Shown: positions 30,479 to 44,359, counted from the stretch's first letter. The stretch: DNA of 64,000 nt from Aegilops tauschii subsp. strangulata (GCF_002575655.3 NC_053038.3:147638885-147702884), one strand, 5' to 3'. Numbers and translations are program-made. The notes: generated by a model from the letters alone, not told the origin.

Positions 30479-32223
30479 GCAAGCAAAACCCCCTTGTTCA
30501 TTCCGATACAATCCCACTCTCTCGCTTCTGCTCTCTTTTACTGCATTAGGACAACAACGATTCAACTGTTACATGTTGCGGTAGTTGAACCCCTTTTCCT
30601 TTGCATGACCTGCCATTGCCACAGTAATAGATGAAACCCACTAGCATGAGTAGGAGTTGTTTGAGCCTTGATGTGCCTACTCATTCATGCTTGTTTGTCA
30701 TGCCTGCTACTGCTTAGAGTTGAGTCAGGTCTGATTCATCGGGGATGAATTGGAGGTGTGTGAACATGTCTTACTGTTGAGAGCTAAGTGTGTGAACACG
30801 ATTTGGTAAAGGTAGCGGTGAGAGGCCATGTAGGAGTACATGGTGGGTTGTCTCATTGAAACTGTCCTCAAGAACTGAGTTCTGTGTTTGTGATCCATGA
30901 GCAGTTACTACCACACACCGGGATCCTTAATTGACTCTCTCGGCTTCTTAACCACCCTTGTACTCTGTCCAGGAGTTGCAAGTAGTTTTTGGTGTTTGTA
31001 GTATGCTGGAGGCCGTGCGCAGCGCTGACCCGAGGGGTGGGCTGTGATGCGGTAGGCATGTGGCTGGATATGCCGGGCGCCCGTTTGGTGCCGCGGAACC
31101 CTGTACACATCGTTCGGGGCCGTATGTGGAAACCTCAGCCGGACTCCCTGCGGATGGAACCTGAATAGGCGATAAATCTGGACTAGAGACTTGATTGTTT
31201 AGGTAGGCCGTGGCCGACACCCTCGTTGGGCTTCCGCTTGAAGGTTGCCGAGTACATGTCGTGTAAACGGCGGTAAGTGGTGAGGGCGTGTGTGAAGAAG
31301 TACACCCCTGCAGGGTTAACATCATCTATTCGAATAGCCGCGTCCGCGGTAAAGGACCTCTGGGTTGCCTATACAGTTCATAGACAAGTGAAAGTGGATA
31401 CTCTAAAATGCGCAAGATAAGCGTGAGAGCTATGGATGGCGTTCTCGTAGGGAGACGGGAGCGGATCCATAGTGGTGTATTGAAATGGTGAATATGTGGA
31501 TTCGTGTGCGCCACCTCAAAAGAGTTACTTGCAGTAGTAGTTCAGGTTAGCCACTAAGTCAAAGCTGGCTTGCTGCGGTTAAACCCCACCATCCCTTTGT
31601 TGATAATGATGCATATGTAGTTAGTTCTGATGTAAGTCTTGCTGGGTATATTTGTACTCACGTTTGCTTAATTTATGTTTTTGCAGAGAGACTTCAGTCT
31701 CGCTAGTAGTTCCGTGTGGACATTGACGTTTAGCTTGATACCTCAGCTACTATCTTGTGCCCTCGGCAGGATTTGGTAGATAGTCAGGTTTCTCAGCCTT
31801 TTTCATTTGTAGATGTCTGTACTCAGACATGTTAAGCTTCCGCATGTGCTTTGACTTGTATGCTCTGAATGTTGGGTCATGAGACCCATGTTTGTAATAT
31901 CTCGCTCCTCGGAGCCTATTGAATAAATTCTTGAGTTGTAGAGTTATGTTGTGAAGCCATGTTGTATTTGCACATATCGAGCATATTGTGTGTATGATTG
32001 AAATGCTTGGTATGTGTGGGATCCGACAACCTAGTTGTCTATCCTTGGTAGCCTCTCTTATGGGGAAATGTAGTCTAGTACTTCCACTGAGCCATGGTAG
32101 TCCGCTACAGCCCGGTTTACCGGAGTCCTGCTAGCCCAGTTGCTACTGCTCCGGAACACTTAGACTGCCCGGCATGTGATCCACTTCGTTCATGTGTCTG
32201 TCCCTTCGGGAAAATGTCACGCG

Positions 32224-32228
32224 GTGAT
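32224..32228. repeat. Target-site duplication GTGAT (left of LARD B)
   Basis: Pairs with GTGAC at 44000-44004. The empty site in A's right LTR reads GTGAC (56260 region), so the left copy carries a C-to-T change. Confidence 0.85.
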
Positions 32229-35200
32229 TGTCACATCCCTAGTTCTGGTATGCACTAGGCTTGCCCTTCATGTGTGCATCATGTTTAAATTTCTCAGAAA
32301 CTTGAAATGGGGGACGATAAACCCTAGCAGCAAATGAAATTCAACTAGGTTCAAACTTAAATCTTTTCAATGATCCCAAAATGCCCTTTAGAAATGTTCA
32401 TCATTTTTGAATTGGTCCATCACCTCTGACAAAAATGGTGCACATTTTGTTAGATCAATTTGGATTTTTGAATTAAATCATAAAGTATTTGAATTTGGGC
32501 ATTTAAATGCTATAACTATATTAAAATGCCCAAATAATTCTGGAAGTGGATGTGGGTTGTTGGAAATAATCCTAACAGAGCCCACAATTATTTTCAGGAT
32601 TTTTGGAAACGTGTTGGTATTTTTAATAAAGCTCAGAATTTACAAAAAAATAGAAAACAGAAAACAAATGGAATTAGAAAGAGAGAGACAGAATACATGG
32701 CCACGTACCAGCCTAGCGGTGCGGCTCACTGGCCCAACTGCCAGTCATCATCTCCACCGCGCCAGTCGGACGCCGAGCGTGTGCCCGACGCGCGCGCACG
32801 CCACCTCCTGCTTCCACCGCGACGCCTCGGCCCTTCTAGCATCTCCACGCGACCCTCCTCGGTCCCCTGTCACTTTCCCCTCTCTCCCCAGAGCTCCTCC
32901 CCTCCTCTATCTCTCGGCCCCAAGCGAGATCGAGAACCGCCATCGCCGCCGTTCGCCGTAGTCACAGCCACTGCCTTCCCCTCGACCCCTCGACGTGTCC
33001 CATAGCTCCTCCACGATCTCTCCTTCGTCTCCATCGAGCTACACGTCGCCGGGCGCCCTTCCCCGCCGTCACTGTCATCGTCTTCAACCTCGGATGCCCG
33101 AGATCGCCGGCGCCCGTTCGTCATCTCCGACTCCTCCCCGAGCCCGCTTTGACGCCTGCTGCGACCGCCGTGAGTCCTCTTTCTCCTCCCCTTGTTCTCT
33201 CACTCGCGCATGTGCTGTAAACCCGCCTATCAACCGTGGCCGAGCTCGCCGCCGCCGTCCATGGCGCCTCCACGGCCACAGCTGCTGCCACCTGCATCCG
33301 AGCTCATCAGCGCACTCAGGGCAACCGTAGGAGCACGTTTCACTCACCAGATCCTCCCCAAGTGCTCTCTAGCGCCAACCCGCACAAACCCGTACCTGCG
33401 CCGCTGCCAAAACTCGTCGCCAGCGAGATTCTGGCCTCCCCGCGACCCCCTGCATGGCCCAGTGGATGCGCCCGATCAAGGGCTTCTCCCCGATGCCTTC
33501 TACACGACAAACCGTGGCCCCTAGCGCTTTCCTGACGCACGTCCGCCGCGGCAAATGGTCGCCGGCGGCTGAACGCCGGTGGGCCGACGTGGCAACATCA
33601 TTAACTGCTAATGACCCTGCTGATCACCCTCTAGAGCCACTGACATGTGGGCCCAAGTGCCTGTTTAGGTTAGTTTAATTTCTGTTTAGTTTAGTTCATA
33701 ACCATTTGGACCAACATGTCATCATTGACTTTGCTAACGTGTACGTTGACTGGGCCCACCTGTCTGTGACCCTAGCCTGCACTTTGTCACTGACGCGTGG
33801 ACCCCACTGGTCAGTTTGACCTGGACTGGCCCCGTTGACCTGCTGACGTCATAGTGATGCAGTGTTGATGCAGTAATGCCCTTTTCTGGATTTATTCTTA
33901 TTTAGGAAATTCCAGAAAATAGTGCTAACTTCTAAAAATCATAGAAATTAATCTCTAACTCCAAATGCAAAGATTTATATATGAAAAATGATCAGAAAAA
34001 TCCAATCTATCCATATGTACTGGTTTCATGCATGTTAAAGCAACTTAACCCTGCTGTTTTATATCAAACATGATAAAGCACTATTTAAATTAATAGTTTG
34101 AGTTTGGGGTTGAACCTTTGGTTCAAAATGGCTCAAACCCATCTGGTTGTAGTTGCATTAACCCAACACACTCATATTGCCATGTCATGATCATGCATCA
34201 TATTGTGCATTGCATTGATCATGTTTCTTCTCTGTTGCCGGTGTTGTCCCCTCTCAGTAGACGACGTTCCGACGATGAGTTTGATGACACCGATGAAGAA
34301 CTATACTATCTTCAGAAGTGCCAGGCAAGCAAAACCCCCTTGTTCATTCTGATACAATCCCACTCTCTCGCTCCTGCTCTCTTTTACTGCGTTAGGACAA
34401 CAATGATTCATCTGTTACTTGCTGCGGTAGTTGGACCCCTTTTCCTTTGCATGACCTGTCATTGCCACAGTAAATAGATGAAACCCACTAGCATGAGTAG
34501 GAGTTGTTTGAGCCCAGACTTACCTATTCATTCATGCTTGTTTTTCATGCCTGCTTTTGCTTAGAGTTGTGTAAGGTATGATTCATCGGGGATGAATTGG
34601 CAAGTTGTGAACATGTCCTACTGTGTGTGAGCTAAGTGTGTGAACACGATTTGGTAAAGGTAGGGGGTGAGAGGCCATGTATGAGTACATGGTGGGTTGT
34701 CTCATTGATGCCGTCCTCAGGAACTGAGTTCTGTGTTTGTGATTCGTGAAACAGCTCCTACCACACGTTGGCCCCTAAAATATGACCCCGCTCGACTTCT
34801 TAACCACCCTAGTCCTCTGTCCAGGAGTTGCAAGTAGTTTCTGGTGTTTGTAGTATGCTGGAGACCGTGCGCAGCGCTGACCCGAGGGGTGGGCTGTGAT
34901 GCGGTAGGCACGTGGCACGGTGTACCGGGCGCCCGTTTGGTGTCTCGGTAACCCTGCACACATCGTGCGGGGCCGTATGTGCAAACCTCGGCCGGACTCC
35001 CTGCGGATGGAACTTGGATAGGCGATAAACCTGGACTAGAGACTTGAGTGTTTAGGTAGGTCGTGGTCTACACCCACGTCGGCTTTCGCTTGAAGTCTGC
35101 CGAGCACATGTCGTGTGCAGACGCTAAGTGGTGGAAACATGTGTGAAGAAGTACACCCCTGCAGGGTTATAAATGATCTATTCGAATAGCCATGTCTGCG

Positions 35201-36418
35201 GTAAAGGACATTTGGGTTGCCTATACAGTTCATAGACAAGTGAAAGTGGATACTCTAAAATGCGCAAGATAAGCGTGAGTGCTATGGATGGCGTTCTCGT
35301 AGGGAGACGGGAGCGGATCCATAGTGGTGTATTGATATGGTGAATATGTGGACTCGTGTGCGCCTCCTCAAAAGAGTTACTTGCAGTCATAGTTTAGGAT
35401 AGCCACTGAGTCAAAGCTGGCTTGCTGCAGTCAAACTCCACCACCCCCTTTGTTGATACTGATGCATATGTAGCTAGTTCTGATGTAATTCTTGTTGGGT
35501 ACATTTGTACTCACGTTTGCCTATTTTAAGTATTGCAGAGAGACATCAGTCTCGCTAGTAGTTCCGTGTGGACTTCGACATTTAGCTTGTTACCTCAGCT
35601 ACGATCTTGTGCCCTCGGCAGGATCTTGTAGATAGTCAGGCTTCTTAGCCTTTTTCATTTGTAGTTGTTTGTACTCAGACAAGTTAAGCTTCAGCTTGTG
35701 CTTGTTCCTTGTATGACTTGAATGCTGGGTCATCAGACCCATGTTTGTAATATCTGGCTCTTCGGAGCCTAATGAATAAATACTTGAGTTGTAGAGTCAT
35801 GTTGTGATGCCATGTTGTATTTGCACATATCGAGCATACTGTGTGTATGATTGAAAAGCTTGGTATGTGTGGGATCCGACAACCTAGTTGTTTATCCTTG
35901 GTATCCTCTCTTATGGGGAAATGTAGTCTTGTGCTTCCATGAGCCATAGTAGTCCGCTACAGCCCGGTTCACCGGAGTCCTGCTAGCCCAGCACTACTGC
36001 TCCAGAACACTTGACATGCCGGCATGTGATTCACTTCGTTCCTGTCTCTGTCCCTTCGGGGAAATGTCACGCGGTGACATCCGGAGTCCTGCCTAGCCTG
36101 CTACAGCCCGGTTCACCGGAGTCCTGTTAGCCCAGTGCTACAGCCCGGATTCGCACGCTACTGACCGACATGCTCAATGTTGATTCATGTATGCCTGTCC
36201 CCGTAAGTTAGTGCCACTTTGGGTTCACGACTAGTCATGTCAGCCCGGGTTCTCTGTCATATGGATGCTAGCGACACTATCATATACGTGAGCCAAAAGG
36301 CGCAAACGGTCCCGGGCCATGGTAAGGTGACACCCGTGGGAATACCGTGCGTGAGGCCGCAAAGTGATATGAGGTGTTACCGGCTAGATCGATGTGACTT
36401 GCAATCGGGGTCCTGACA
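32229..36418 (+). repeat. LARD B left LTR
   Basis: 4,190 bp, TGTCACATCCCTAG...TCGGGGTCCTGACA. It contains the 67 nt exon-like block at 34258-34324. Near the 3' end the module CTACAGCCCGGTTCACCGGA repeats (35955 and 36101 regions). Confidence 0.9.
34258..34324 (+). other. Exon-like acidic block, LARD B left LTR
   Basis: As at 30412: CTCTCAG| ... |GCAAGC, reading 'SDDEFDDTDEELYYLQKCQ'. The following acceptor (TATTGCAG, near 35538) again opens a frame in matching phase. Confidence 0.35.
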
Positions 36419-36422
36419 GCTT

Positions 36423-36434
36423 TGGTATCAGAGC
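36423..36434 (+). other. LARD B primer-binding site (tRNA-iMet)
   Basis: TGGTATCAGAGC, complementary to the 3' end of plant initiator tRNA-Met, four bases after the left LTR. Confidence 0.9.
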
Positions 36435-37984
36435 CTGACTACCTGTAGGATTACCAAGACAAACTGGTCGAAGTTGAGTCTAGAAATGCTTTAGTTATAT
36501 AAGGGAATTGATTGTAGAAGGGAACGTAAGGCTCTTTTTACTCCTTTCCCTTATGCCCTTCTGATCTGAGTCATCTGCTTCTCTTCTACGGGTATTAAGA
36601 ACTAGGCCTTCTCATCTATCTATTAGGATGATGAGTTACTATGTTAGAGACTTATAGGATTGTTGGTTCCAGGCCTCAATTCAGTTTCTACTACTTTTAG
36701 TATGTTGTCAGTTGAACCAGAACCTTGATATTGTGATGTTGAGTGGTCATGCCACTATTTTGCAGGATGTCTCAAATCCTTTGAGCATTTACAGTCGTTA
36801 TGCTGTCCGAGTCATCCCAGGTTTCTCAATAGTCTGATGCATTTGCAAATCCCTTCTTTCCATTCTCGGTGTTCCTTTGGCCCAGATTAACCACACTAAT
36901 CATTGAGTTGAGGTACTCCATTGCCTTGACATATGTGTTGGAGCTAGTATTATGACCCTAGGCATCCTAGAGAACCACCAAGTAATCTAGTAATGCTTTA
37001 TATTCCTAGTGTGATGGTTCTGGCCCCTATTCTCGAAAGCATCCCGTGATGCTACTTAGTAGTAGGTACTCTACTCCTAGGTTTTTGAACCCAATATTCA
37101 CTCTACTTACCTCGTGTTGATAGTGTTGCTCGTACCTTTAGGATATTAGTAACCTTTGCGATAGTCCTCAAGGTCCGTGGTATTTCCTTCTTCCAAATAC
37201 CATGAGCTGCTTATGGCAGAAGTTCTTTTGAACCAAAAGATCACAACCCGAGTGCTCTTGATGAGTTCTCCATACTATATTGTGAATCTGCCAGTTCCAC
37301 CCTTTCCGCATGGGTTATCCGGAAGAAATGTTGAGCTTCGCTTGACATACTAATCTATGCATCCACAACTCAGAAAAATATATGTTCCTTTGAGTTGTCC
37401 CTCTTTAGTTGTCATCCGACCCTCGTCTATCAATTGATAGTCAGGAGTAGATGTGCATTCATATTCATCGTTGCCTTTTACTCTTGTGGCCGTCAAGCCA
37501 TTCTAGTTCAGAATGACTAGGAGAAACAAACTCCAGTACCTCATCCATTTCTAGGATTGAGTCAAAGCAGTTGTATTCCGCAGCTCAAAATTCCAATCCA
37601 GCTTTTGGTCTGTTCTACCTTGGAGTGTTGCCTCCTTATGTCAGGATTGTCATGAGAATTGCACCACCTCTTATGAATTCTTGACATAGCGATACTTCTC
37701 GCCATCAACATTCGCTCCTCGGTTTCGTGTTGTCGCAACCGTAATGCCGACAAGTGAATCGTGATGTGTGAAATCAATACTCCTAGCAACTGTGTTGCTT
37801 GGTAGTTAATGGACAATATTCTCATTTTTTAGCGTGTTGGTTCTCGAATCACTATATTAGGATTGATCGTGCTACCTTGTCCTTCTTTCTGGTGCACTCT
37901 TCGATCTTTGAGTTAGGATTAATCCCATGCTCTTCTGATCATGTCGTCTTGCCTTGAAAAGCAAGATTGTTCTCGAGCTTAGAG
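36435..37984. other. LARD B internal region, no recognisable gene
   Basis: Colinear with A's 44360-45914. No open frame over 90 codons and no recognisable gag or protease. Confidence 0.6.
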
Positions 37985-38460
37985 ACATATCGGTGGTTCA
38001 TGATTTTCCAGATATCTTCATAGAAGTATCACCAGGTCGTCCCCTGACCGATATGTTGAGTTCGTGATCAAGTTGGTTCCCCAATAAACCACTCTTTCTC
38101 CAAGAATCTGTGCTGGATACCCCTGAGCTAGTTGGTCAAGCTAAACAACAACTTGGAGAGTTGGAAGATAAAAGCTTTGTCCAACTTAGTACATTTTAAG
38201 GGATATCCTTTTGAGTGTGTGTTGAAGAAAGACGATATCTTCATTGATTGGTCCTCAGGATCAATTGTTGGATCTATTGTCTTGTCCAGACTTTGATTTG
38301 AGTATGGGTTATCATCAAATCAAATCAGAACCAATGATATTCGTAATGTTGTCTTACCCGTGGTGGTTTCCTCGAGCATACGCCATTATATCTTTTGGTC
38401 TGACCAATATTATCACATTGTTCACATAATGGTGGGAGTCCAGTGATATGGAAATTCCGA
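37985..38460 (+). pseudogene. Decayed reverse transcriptase in LARD B
   Basis: Traces of gypsy RT are visible in shifting frames: a 'DFP[D/E]' start, 'ELVGQAKQQLGELEDKSF' with its Leu-Glu-rich helix, 'DFDLSMGYHQIK' (the DLxSGYHQI block) and 'ISFGLTN' (the SFGLTN block). Stops and indels are numerous and the YxDD box is not seen. It gives the LARD's ancestry: a Ty3/gypsy element, by motif style probably a chromovirus. Confidence 0.7.
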
Positions 38461-39549
38461 TGAGTTGCTGTTGAGCCCATCAGCAACATTTTGTCTTCCC
38501 CATGGTTCGTGTTGAACATCCAGCTAGTGTTGAAAACTTGTGTAAGCATTTTCTTCATGCCCCGTTCATGAAGTATATGTTTGGATGAAAGTAGTGACTT
38601 CCTCTAAGTTCATGTGCATTTGAAGCAAGTTGCCGCCATGAATTCGAGAAAGTTTGTTTTTGCTTCCTCTGGAATCATCCCAAGTCAGTCATGCATATGT
38701 GCGAAGTATTCTGTGGTCTGGAGACTTGCAACCTTCATTCTATATGTATACCTAGCACCCAAGCCACTGATTGATTTGCTCAAGGAAAAGGAGTTTGTTG
38801 TGTTAATTCTAGATCATGCACAAGACTCCGATATCCTCGATGATGGTTCCCAGCCAGAACTCGATAGTGTTTTGTTGTAAGACTACTATGTGGTCATGCT
38901 TGTCTGAGACAGCGTGTTCACATGTGTGGAGCTTGCTATCGTAGTTTGTTCTCTGAGAATCTCGCAATGCCATCTCATCGATTTGTGTTGCAAACTTTCA
39001 TTTTTTTCTTTCTAGACTTGATGAGTCTGGAATATCCTAACACCAACCAGATCTGAATCTCAGGCAGATATGATGGTTGGAACATTCTCGACATTTGCAT
39101 TTTGTTCCGAGCTTGCATCACCATTGTGCCAATTTCCCATGGGCTGCCTTCTAAGCAGTTGTTGTCCAAGACCATTTTCAAAAGTGGACTGACCATGGGT
39201 CCCATCCATCTCCAATGACAAGCAAAAAAAATCACTCATTGTGTTGTCTTCAACAAGGTAGTCCACATCATCCATCCTAGTCCGAGTATGTCATTCCTTC
39301 GAACTCCTTCAAACGAACATTTATAAATTGCCTTAGGCTGGTAAGAAGAGTTCCAATGATCTACATATCAAAAGTAATTCTTTTTGCCACTTAAGGGAAT
39401 AGCTCTACGAGTCACCTCCTCTAAGGTGCCCCATTTGACATGAAGGGAAACTTAACTACTCGCTACTTGAAACGCATCCACCGTCTTCTTAAGTGTGGAA
39501 ATGTTGCCTACCAAATTGAACCTTTGTTATCAGTTTCTTTCCATCCGTC
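38461..39549. other. LARD B internal region, unrecognised
   Basis: Probably decayed RNase H/integrase, but no motif can be named. Colinear with A's 46395-47490. Confidence 0.5.
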
Positions 39550-39837
39550 TTGATGTGTGTTTTGTGCCTCAGCTCAAGAGATGTTTCCAACGTCTCACTT
39601 CATGAGTTGATTTTGAGTTGCTCGATCTTCAAGAAGATCGATTCCTGTAGAGTTTCCTTCTGTGGTCATCGTGCTGGATGAAGATCTCGAAAGCAAAGAC
39701 GTCAAGGTCAATATGATGCAATGAATCAACATCCTCGAGAAAGACATCTGGATCGTGAAGATTGTGTTAGCTTGTGTCCCTCTGTCTTCTTACCTCAAGA
39801 CTTGAATCTCGGGACGAGATTCTTGTTTAGTAGGGGT
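39550..39837 (+). pseudogene. Decayed 3' end of pol in LARD B
   Basis: 'CCTCAGCTCAAGAGATG', a Leu-Glu-rich segment, a Thr-Trp-like remnant and a 'LGTRFLF' terminus resemble the integrase/chromodomain C-terminal tail of gypsy pol just before the polypurine tract. It is clearer in A (47505-47775). Confidence 0.5.
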
Positions 39838-39841
39838 GAGT
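39828..39841 (+). other. LARD B polypurine tract
   Basis: TTAGTAGGGGTGAG-T next to the right LTR; A has TTAGTGGGGGTGAGT at the same place (47772-47786). Confidence 0.75.
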
Positions 39842-42800
39842 TGTCACATCCCTAGTTCTGGTATGCACTAGGCTAGCCCTTCATGTGTGCATCATGTTTA
39901 CATTTCTCAGAAACTTGAAATGGAAGATGATAAACCCTAGCAGCAAATGAAATTGAACTAGGTTCAAACTTAAATCTTTTCAATGATCCCAAAATGCCCT
40001 TTAGAAATGTTCATCATCTTTGAATTGGCCCAACACCTTTGACAAAAATGGTGCACATTTTTTAGATCAATTTGGATTTTTGAATTAAATCATAAAGTAT
40101 TTGAATTTGGGCATTTAAATGCTATAACTATATTAAAATGCCCAAATAATTCTGGAAGTGGATGTGGGTTGTTGGAAATAATCCTAACAGAGCCCACAAT
40201 TATTTTCAGGATTTTTGGAAACATGTTGGTATTTTTAATAAAGCTCAGAAGTTACAGAAAAATAGAAAATAGAAAACAAATGGAATTAGAAAGAGAGAGA
40301 GAATACATGGCCACTTACAAGCCTAGCGGTGCGGCCCACTGGCCCAACTACCAGTCATCGTCTCCACCGCGCCAGTCGGACGCCGAGCGTGTGGCCGACG
40401 TGCGCGCACGCCACCTCCTGCTTCCACCGCGACGCCTCGGCCCTTCTAGCATCGCCACGCGACCCTCCTTGGTCCCCTGACACTTTCCCCTCTCTCCCTA
40501 GAGCTCCTCCCCTCCTCTATCTCTCGGCCCCGAGCGAGACCGAGAACCGCCGTCGCCGCTGTTCGCCGTAGTCACAGCCACTGCCTTCCCCTCGACCCCT
40601 CCACGTGTCCCAGAGCTCCTCCACGATATCTCCTTCGTCTCCATCGAGCTACACATCGCCGGGCGCCCTGCCCCGCCGTCACTGTCATCGTCTTCAACCT
40701 CGGATGCCCGAGATCGCCGGCGCCCGTTCATCATCTCCGACTCCTCCCCGAGCCCGCTTCGACGCCTGCTGCGACCGTCGTGAGCCCTCTTTCTCCTCCC
40801 CCTGTTCTCACACTCGCGCACGTGCTGTAACCCCGCGTATCAACTGTGGCCGAGCTCGCCGCCGCGGCCACAACTGCTGCCACCTGCGTCCGAGCTCATC
40901 AGCACGCTCAGCGCAACCCTAGAAGCACGTTTCACTCACCAGATCCTCCCCGAGTGCTCTCTGGCGCCAACCCGCACAAACCCGTAGCTGCGCCGCCGCC
41001 AAAACTCGTCGCTGGCGAGATTCCGGCCGCCCCGCGACCCCCTGCCTGGCCCATTGGATGCGCCCGAGCAAGGGCTTCTCCCTGATGCCTTGTGCACGAC
41101 AAACCGCGGCCCCTAGCACTTTCCCGACGCACGTCCGCCGCGGCAAATGGTCGCCGGCGGCTGAACGCTAGCGGGCCGACGTGGCAACGTCGTTAACAGC
41201 TAATGACCCTGCTGATCACCCTCTAGAGCCACTGACATGTGGGCCCCAGCGCCTGTTTAGGTTAGTTTAATTTCTATTTAGTTTAGTTCATAACCATTTG
41301 GACCCACCTGTCATCATTGACTTTGCTGACATGTACGTTGACCGGGCCCACCTGTCTATGACCCTAGCCTGCACTTTGTCACTGACACGTGGACCCCACT
41401 GGTCAGTTTGACCTGGACCGGCCCCGTTGACCTGCTGATGTCATAGTGACGTAGTGCTGACGCAGTAATGCCCTTTTCTGGATTTATTCTTATTTAGGAA
41501 ATTCCAGAAAATAGTGCTAACTTCTAAAAATCATAGAAATTAATCTGTAACTCCAAATGCAAAGATTTATATATGAAAAATGATCAGAAAAATCCAATCT
41601 ATCCATCTGTACTAGTTTCATGCATGTTAAAGCAACTTAACCCTGCTGTTTATATCAAACATGATAAAGCACTATTTAAATTAATAGTTTGAGTTTGGGG
41701 TTGGTTCAAAATGGCTCAAACCCATCTGTTTGTAGTTGCATTAACCCAACACACTCATATTGCCATGTCATGATCATGCATCATATTGTGCATTGCATTG
41801 ATCGTGTTTCTTCTCTGTTGCCGGTGTTGTCCCCTCTCAGTAGACGACGTTCCGACGATGAGTTCGATGACACCGATGAAGAACTATACTATATTCAGAA
41901 GTGCCAGGCAAGCAAAACCCCCTTGTTCATTCTGATACAATCCCACTCTCATGCTCCTGCTCTCTTTTACTACATTAGGACAACAACGATTCATCTGTTA
42001 CTTGCTGCGGTAGTTGAACCCCTTTTCCTTTGCATGACCTGTCATTGCCACAATAAATAGATGAAACCCACTATCATGAGTAGGAGTTGTTTGAGCCCTG
42101 ATGTGCCTACTCATTCATGCTTGTTTGTCATGCCTGCTACTTCTTAGAGTTGTGTAAGGTCTGATTCATCGGGGATGAATTGGAAAGTTGTGAACGTGTC
42201 CTACTGTGTGTGAGCTAAGTGTGTCAACACGATTTGGTAAAGGTAGCGGTGAGAGGCCATGTAGGAGTACATGGTGGGTTGTCTCATTGAAGCCGTCCTC
42301 AGGAACTGAGTTCTGTGTTTGTGATCCATGAAACAGCTAGTACCACACGTTGGGCCTTGAAATATGACCCCGTTAGCCTTCTTAACCACCCTAGTCCTCT
42401 GCCAGGAGTTGCAAGTAGTTTCTGGTGTTTTTAGTATGCTGGAGGCCATGCGCAGCGCTGACCCGAGGGGTGGGCTATGATGCGGTAGGCACGTGGCACG
42501 GTGTACCGGGCGCCCGTTTGGTGTCTCGGGAACCCTGCACACATCGTTCGGGGCCGTATGTGGAAACCTCGGCCGGACTCCATGCGGATGGAACCTGGAT
42601 AGGCGATAAACCTGGACTAGAGACTTGAGTGTTTAGGTAGGTCGTGGTCTACACCCACGTCGGCTTTCGCTTGAAGTCTGCCGAGCACATGTCGTGTGCA
42701 GACGCTAAGTGGTGGAAACATGTGTGAAAAAGTACACCCCTGCAGGGTTATAAATGATCTATTCGAATAGCCATGTCCGCGGTAAAGGACTTTTGGGTTG

Positions 42801-43999
42801 CCTATATAGTTCATAGACAAGTGAAAGTGGATACTCTAAAATGCGCAAGATAAGCGTGAGTGCTATGGATGGCGTTCTCGTAGGGAGACGGGAGCGGATC
42901 CATAGTGGTGTATTGATATGGTGAATATGTGGACTCGTGTGCGCCACCTCAAAAGAGTTACTTGTAGTCATAGTTTAGGATAGCCACTGAGTCAAAGCTG
43001 GCTTGCTGCAGTCAAACTCCACCACCCCCTTTGTTGATACTGATGCATATGTAGCTAGTTCTGATGTAAGTCTTGCTGGGTACATCTGTACTCATGTTTG
43101 CCTATTTTATGTTTTGTAGAGAGACGTCAGTCTCGCTAGTAGTTCCGTGTGGACTTCGATGTTTACCTTGTTACCTCAGCTACGATCTTGTGCCCTCGGC
43201 AGGATCTTGTAGATAGTCAGGCTTCTTAGCCTTTTTCATTTGTAGTTGTCTGTACTCAGACAAGTTAAGCTTCCGCCTATGCTTGTTGCTTGTATGACTT
43301 GAATGCTGGGTCATCAGACCCATGTTTGTAATATCTGGCTCTTCGGAGCCTAATGAATAAATACTTGAGTTGTAGAGTCATGTTGTGATGCCATGTTGTA
43401 TTTGCACATATCGAGCATATTGTGTGTATGATTGAAATGCTTGGTATGTGTGGGATCCGACAACCTAGTTGTTTATCCTTGGTAGCCTCTCTTATGGGGA
43501 AATGTAGTCTTGTGCTTCCATGAGCCATAGTAGTCTGCTACAGCCCGGTTCACCGTAGTCCTGCTAGCCCAACACTACTCCTCCGGAACACTTGACTGGC
43601 CGGCATGTGATTCACTTCGTTCCTGTATGTGTCCCGTCGGGGAAATGTCACACGGTGACATTCGGAGTCCTGCCTAGCCTGCTACAGCCCGGTTCACCGG
43701 AGTCCTGTTAGCCCAGTTCTACAGCCAGGATTCGCATGCTGCTGACCGACATGCTCGACGTTGATTCATGTATGCCTGTCCCCGTAAGTTAGTGCCACTT
43801 CGGGTTCACGACTAGTCATGTCGGCCCGTGTTCTCTGTCATATGGATGCTAGCGACACTATCATATACGTGAGCCAAAAGGCGCAAACGGTCCTGGGCCA
43901 TGGTAAGGCGACACCTGTGGGAATACAGTGCGTGAGGCCGCAAAGTGATATGAGGTGTTACCGGCTAGATCGATGTGACTTGGAATCGGGGTCCTGACA
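39842..43999 (+). repeat. LARD B right LTR
   Basis: 4,158 bp, direct repeat of 32229-36418. Exon-like block at 41841-41907. Confidence 0.92.
41841..41907 (+). other. Exon-like acidic block, LARD B right LTR
   Basis: Same 67 nt block as 34258-34324 with two substitutions; splice-like borders CTCTCAG| and |GCAAGC are unchanged. Confidence 0.35.
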
Positions 44000-44004
44000 G
44001 TGAC

Positions 44005-44343
44005 TTCCGGAGTCCTGCTAGCCTGCTACAGCCCGGGTTCCCGGAGTCCTGTTAGCCTAGTTGCTACAGCCAGGATCCACACGCTGATGACCGACACATT
44101 CGATGTTGGTTCATGTATGCCAGTCCCCGTAAGTTAGTGCCACTTTGGGTTCACGACTAGTCATGTCAGCCCGGGTTCTCTATCATATGGATGCTAGCGA
44201 CACTATCATATACGTGAGGCAAAAGGCGCAAATGGTCCTGCGCCAGGTAAGGCGACACCCGTGGGAATACCGTGCGTGAGGCCACAAAGTGATATGATGT
44301 GTTACATGCTAGATCCATGTGGCTTAGGATCGGGGTCCTGACA
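44005..44343 (+). repeat. LARD A left LTR, part 2
   Basis: Resumes at TTCCGGAGTCCTGC after B's right target duplication and ends GGGGTCCTGACA, directly before the primer-binding site. Confidence 0.88.
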
Positions 44344-44347
44344 GCTT

Positions 44348-44359
44348 TGGTATCAGAGC
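44348..44359 (+). other. LARD A primer-binding site (tRNA-iMet)
   Basis: TGGTATCAGAGC, as in B. Confidence 0.9.

Larger units (their letters stand above)
28466..32228 (+). repeat. LARD A left LTR, part 1
   Basis: U3-like AT-rich sequence to about 28900, a GC-rich block 28920-29450, then a long CATG-rich part. A TATAAAAT candidate lies near 28739. Interrupted by B at 32229; the rest is 44005-44343. At 29788-29812 it keeps the empty site (CACTAATCACCCC) into which C inserted in the right LTR. Confidence 0.85.
32229..43999 (+). mobile_element. LARD B, complete, nested in LARD A
   Basis: 11,771 bp: left LTR 32229-36418 (4,190 bp), internal 36419-39841 (3,423 bp), right LTR 39842-43999 (4,158 bp). 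Ends TGTCACATCCC...GGGGTCCTGACA. It has a tRNA-iMet primer-binding site and a purine tract, but only fragments of pol. It is a sister subfamily of A: the LTRs differ in the first few tens of bp but align along most of their length, and the internal regions are colinear. The two B LTRs differ at about 3-5 % in stretches compared by eye. Confidence 0.92.

Noticed and set aside
36423..36434. Possible tRNA-Met gene fragment
   Set aside because: Only the 12 nt complementary to the tRNA 3' end are present, right after an LTR: this is a primer-binding site. The same holds at 44348.
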